Assembly (NCBI GenBank): GCA_016735295.1 | Contig: JAERRU010000006.1 | Span: 62,001 to 126,000 of the forward strand | Length of the DNA stretch: 64,000 nucleotides | Direction: 5' to 3' | Source of the DNA: SAR324 cluster bacterium | GTDB taxonomy: Bacteria; SAR324; XYD2-FULL-50-16; JAERRU01 | Made by a program: the position numbers and the translations under genes | The notes under the pieces: generated by a model | Database searches by the model: none | Told to the model about the DNA's origin: nothing | What the model saw: only the letters and a program-made list of their open reading frames with translations | In this document: positions 61,224 through 64,000 of the stretch, one piece after another | Numbering within the stretch: position 1 is the stretch's first letter | How the letters are laid out: each line of letters opens with the position of its first letter

Positions 61224-63521
61224 GTGATTAATTTTTTAAAGAAAATAATTGGTAGTCAATTTCTATCACCCTTAAAAATTGCGATTTTAGTAGTTATTAT
61301 TTTTTCCGGATTTTTCTTATGGGTCAAAGCGTTAAGTAATATCCAAACGCGAGATATTATAACTAGCATAGATCGTAAAATAGTTGATTATTCATTGAGA
61401 TATCGAGGGGTGCAACCAATCTCAAATCAAGTTGCCTTAATTACGGTAGACGCAAAGTCTATCAAACAACTCGGGCGTTGGCCTTGGTCGCGTAAGGTGA
61501 TGCAAGAGGCGGTTAATACTTTGAATGATCATTACCAAGTAGGGGTGATAGGTTTTGATATAGTTTTTTCAGAAGCTGATCAACATTTCATCGCCTTAAA
61601 AAATAGTTTATCTGAGATATCCTCTGATGAATTATCTCCTGAAACGGTGGAAAATCTTTTATCTGAACGTGATCATGACCGCCACCTCGCTGAAGAAATA
61701 TCTTCTTGGGATAATATAGTTTGTGGTTATTTTTTCCGTAATGATTTGTTAGAGGCAGGGCTTGATGAAGATAGGGCCAGTATGCTTAAAAAATATATTG
61801 ATCCTATGAAAATAAACGTGGTGGTGGCACGTGGTGATGATGCTAATTATTCACATGTTCATACCTCGGAGTTTCCGGAAATAAATATATTCAGACCAAT
61901 GATTGGTGATACATATAAATCGGGTTTTTTCTCAATTACTCCTGATCCTGATGATGGGGTAGTAAGAAGAGTAGAAAGTGTGTACCGCTTGAAAGATGAT
62001 TATTATCCTTCATTGCCGATAAAGATGTATCAAACATATCTTAGTCAACAAAATAAAGATGGATATTATGAAATTTCGATAGATTTTGATGAGGGCGGCA
62101 TGGAAGGCATGAGAATTGGTGATTTATTTTATCCAACGGCGTCTGATGGCACTCTTTTAATTAATTTTCGTGGTCCTCAAAAAACGATCAAACATTTTTC
62201 TTTTGTTGATGTATTGAATAAAGAATATTCAAAAGAAGAGCTAAAAGGAAAATTAGTGATTATAGGAGTAACTGAGTTAGGGGTGTTTGATATCAGATCA
62301 ACTCCGGTAGCTTCAACCTATCCTGGGTTAGAGGTGCAAGGCACTGTATTAGATAATATTTTACAAAATAATTTTTTACAAGAAAATGATGAAACTAATA
62401 TGATGTCTATGGGAATGATTCTATTAGTTGGTTTGTTAGTTGGGTTAATCAAAAAATATTGGAAGAATTTAGCTGGTGATGGTTTGATAGTTTTGATGAT
62501 TGTGGGGATATTTTTCATTAATTATTATTTAATAAATATGAAAAATATATCATTAAGCACGGCCTATCCGGCACTTTGTGCATTGCTTAGTTGGTTTTTA
62601 ATTTTGCTATATACCATATTTTCTGAGGGCAAAGATAAAAGATTTATTACATCAGCATTCAGTCAATATTTAGCACCAAAGGTGATAGATCAGTTAATAA
62701 AAAACCCAAGTCAATTAAAATTAGGAGGCACACGCAAGCGATTAACGATAATGTTTACTGATTTACAAGGCTTTTCTGCTATTTCGGAAGTGGTTGACGT
62801 TTATCAATTAACGTCTGTATTGAATAAATACTTAACTATGATGGTAACTATCATCATGAAGCATGGGGGAACAGTGGATAAATTTGAGGGAGACGCAATA
62901 ATAGCCTTTTGGGGTGCACCAGTAGATTCTGCAGTGCACGCCCAGCAAGCGTGCCAAGCGGCAATTGAAATGCAAGGTGCGATGGTGCAGTTTAGAGAAG
63001 ATTTAGCGAAGGATGATTTTCCGGCGTTTATAATGAGAGTGGGGATAAACACAGGTGAGGTGATGGTTGGTAATTTTGGCTCAAAGCAAAGAATGGATTA
63101 TACTGTAATAGGGGACGCCGCCAACTTAGCTGCTAGATTAGAAGGTATAAATAAGGTTTATGGCACCTACACCATGATTAGCGAAAACACTAAAAACGAG
63201 CTTGATGATAATTTTGAAATGCGTCAGCTAGATGAGGTGCAAGTGGTGGGCAAGCAAGAATCAATTAAAATATATGAGCTGCAAGAGCTAAAGGGAGTGT
63301 TGAGTAGAGAAGCAATCAGATTTAATCAAAATTATAAGCATGCCTACCGATTCTACCGAAATAAGAATTGGAAACAGGCCCGCAAAGAATTTGTTAAATT
63401 AAATAAAATAAGACCGGCAGATAAAACTACTAAGGTATTTATCGATAGAATTGATTATTTATTGGCTAATTCAGAAGTAGCTAAAAGTTGGAATGGAGTT
63501 TATCGATTAACATCTAAATAA
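61224..63521 (+). CDS. CHASE2-domain class III adenylate cyclase
   Basis: N-terminal TM + CHASE2 (VALITVDAKSIKQLGRWPWSRKVM), three TM segments, cyclase core FTDLQGFSAISE, DKFEGDAIIAFWGAP, DYTVIGDAANLAARLEG. Confidence 0.92.
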   Translation: MINFLKKIIGSQFLSPLKIAILVVIIFSGFFLWVKALSNIQTRDIITSIDRKIVDYSLRYRGVQPISNQVALITVDAKSIKQLGRWPWSRKVMQEAVNTLNDHYQVGVIGFDIVFSEADQHFIALKNSLSEISSDELSPETVENLLSERDHDRHLAEEISSWDNIVCGYFFRNDLLEAGLDEDRASMLKKYIDPMKINVVVARGDDANYSHVHTSEFPEINIFRPMIGDTYKSGFFSITPDPDDGVVRRVESVYRLKDDYYPSLPIKMYQTYLSQQNKDGYYEISIDFDEGGMEGMRIGDLFYPTASDGTLLINFRGPQKTIKHFSFVDVLNKEYSKEELKGKLVIIGVTELGVFDIRSTPVASTYPGLEVQGTVLDNILQNNFLQENDETNMMSMGMILLVGLLVGLIKKYWKNLAGDGLIVLMIVGIFFINYYLINMKNISLSTAYPALCALLSWFLILLYTIFSEGKDKRFITSAFSQYLAPKVIDQLIKNPSQLKLGGTRKRLTIMFTDLQGFSAISEVVDVYQLTSVLNKYLTMMVTIIMKHGGTVDKFEGDAIIAFWGAPVDSAVHAQQACQAAIEMQGAMVQFREDLAKDDFPAFIMRVGINTGEVMVGNFGSKQRMDYTVIGDAANLAARLEGINKVYGTYTMISENTKNELDDNFEMRQLDEVQVVGKQESIKIYELQELKGVLSREAIRFNQNYKHAYRFYRNKNWKQARKEFVKLNKIRPADKTTKVFIDRIDYLLANSEVAKSWNGVYRLTSK

Positions 63522-63576
63522 TTGATAATTATCTAAGTAAATTAGTATTATTATATGATTATTTTATTATATCGTT

Positions 63577-64000
63577 ATGCCGGCAAAACTTTATATTGAT
63601 TTAAAGCAATTAAGAAAAAACATCAGCATATTAGCTGGGGTGTCCCCTCAATCTAAAATGATAGCGGTGTTAAAAACCAATGCTTATGGCCATGGAGCGG
63701 TTAAATTAGCTAATTCTTTAAAGGATCTAGATCTTTCCTACATAGCATTTGCCAACACTCAAGAAGGAATTAAAGTGAAGAGGGGGGGCTATGATAAATC
63801 AATACTGATTTTGGGGGCAAACGAGGTGGACGATGTTTTAACTGGGATAAAAGAAGGGTTCACGGTTTCGATTGCTTCGTTTGAGGCTTTGCAGGCAGTA
63901 AAGAATTTTGATATTAGCGGATTAGAGGAAATCAAGTTACATATTAAATTTGATACAGGAATGAATCGGGCAGGAATAGGCATGAGGCGGGCTTATGAAT
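63577..64000 (+). CDS. alr: Alanine racemase, truncated by the window edge
   Basis: MPAKLYIDLKQLRKNISILAG...MIAVLKTNAYGHGAVKLA...KFDTGMNRAGI; open to the right edge, missing from the ORF track. Confidence 0.92.
   Translation, partial: MPAKLYIDLKQLRKNISILAGVSPQSKMIAVLKTNAYGHGAVKLANSLKDLDLSYIAFANTQEGIKVKRGGYDKSILILGANEVDDVLTGIKEGFTVSIASFEALQAVKNFDISGLEEIKLHIKFDTGMNRAGIGMRRAYE

Noticed and set aside
1-64000. Mobile elements, phage genes, toxin-antitoxin or defence systems
   Set aside because: I inspected every listed ORF and intergenic gap and found no transposase, integrase, phage structural, Cas, restriction or classical toxin-antitoxin motif.

Overview
A 64 kb, AT-rich, gene-dense chromosomal segment from what looks like a proteobacterium. 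A one-piece (non-permuted) tmRNA, a hemL (C5) heme gene, and gamma-like DppA and PurB argue against a typical alphaproteobacterium. I saw no transposase, integrase, phage module, CRISPR array or defence island. Content, left to right: an edge-truncated lipoprotein; EamA transporter; moeA-moaA; mrp/apbC and DUF971; LpoB-like lipoprotein; partial nucleoside ABC importer plus cdd; sdhCAB (b558-type); pdxH; flagellar block fliJ-motE-like-fliK-flgD-flgE; M16 protease; ssrA; dppABCD with dppF on the opposite strand; metA; tRNA-Arg; hemL-atpI-like-truB-rpsO-pnp; beta-barrel protein; tRNA-Met and tRNA-Leu; orphan gspF; orphan SsuA/THI5-like binding protein; purB; rmuC; unknown 338-aa protein plus motAB; ygfZ; lpd-sucB; rarD; psd; Gld-type ABC system plus DUF4340 protein; RadC-domain protein with an unfamiliar N-terminus; thrB, rnhB, ftsH; CHASE2 adenylate cyclase; edge-truncated alr. 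No spectacular new system is evident. The best leads are the RadC/JAMM protein with a ~340-aa unrecognised N-terminal region, the unknown gene next to motAB, a MetA with the acetyl-CoA-type residue Glu111, an 83-bp tandem duplication of the rarD 3' end whose differences are all transitions, and the one-piece tmRNA with an unusual tag. All family calls come from reading the sequence by eye; no database search was run.
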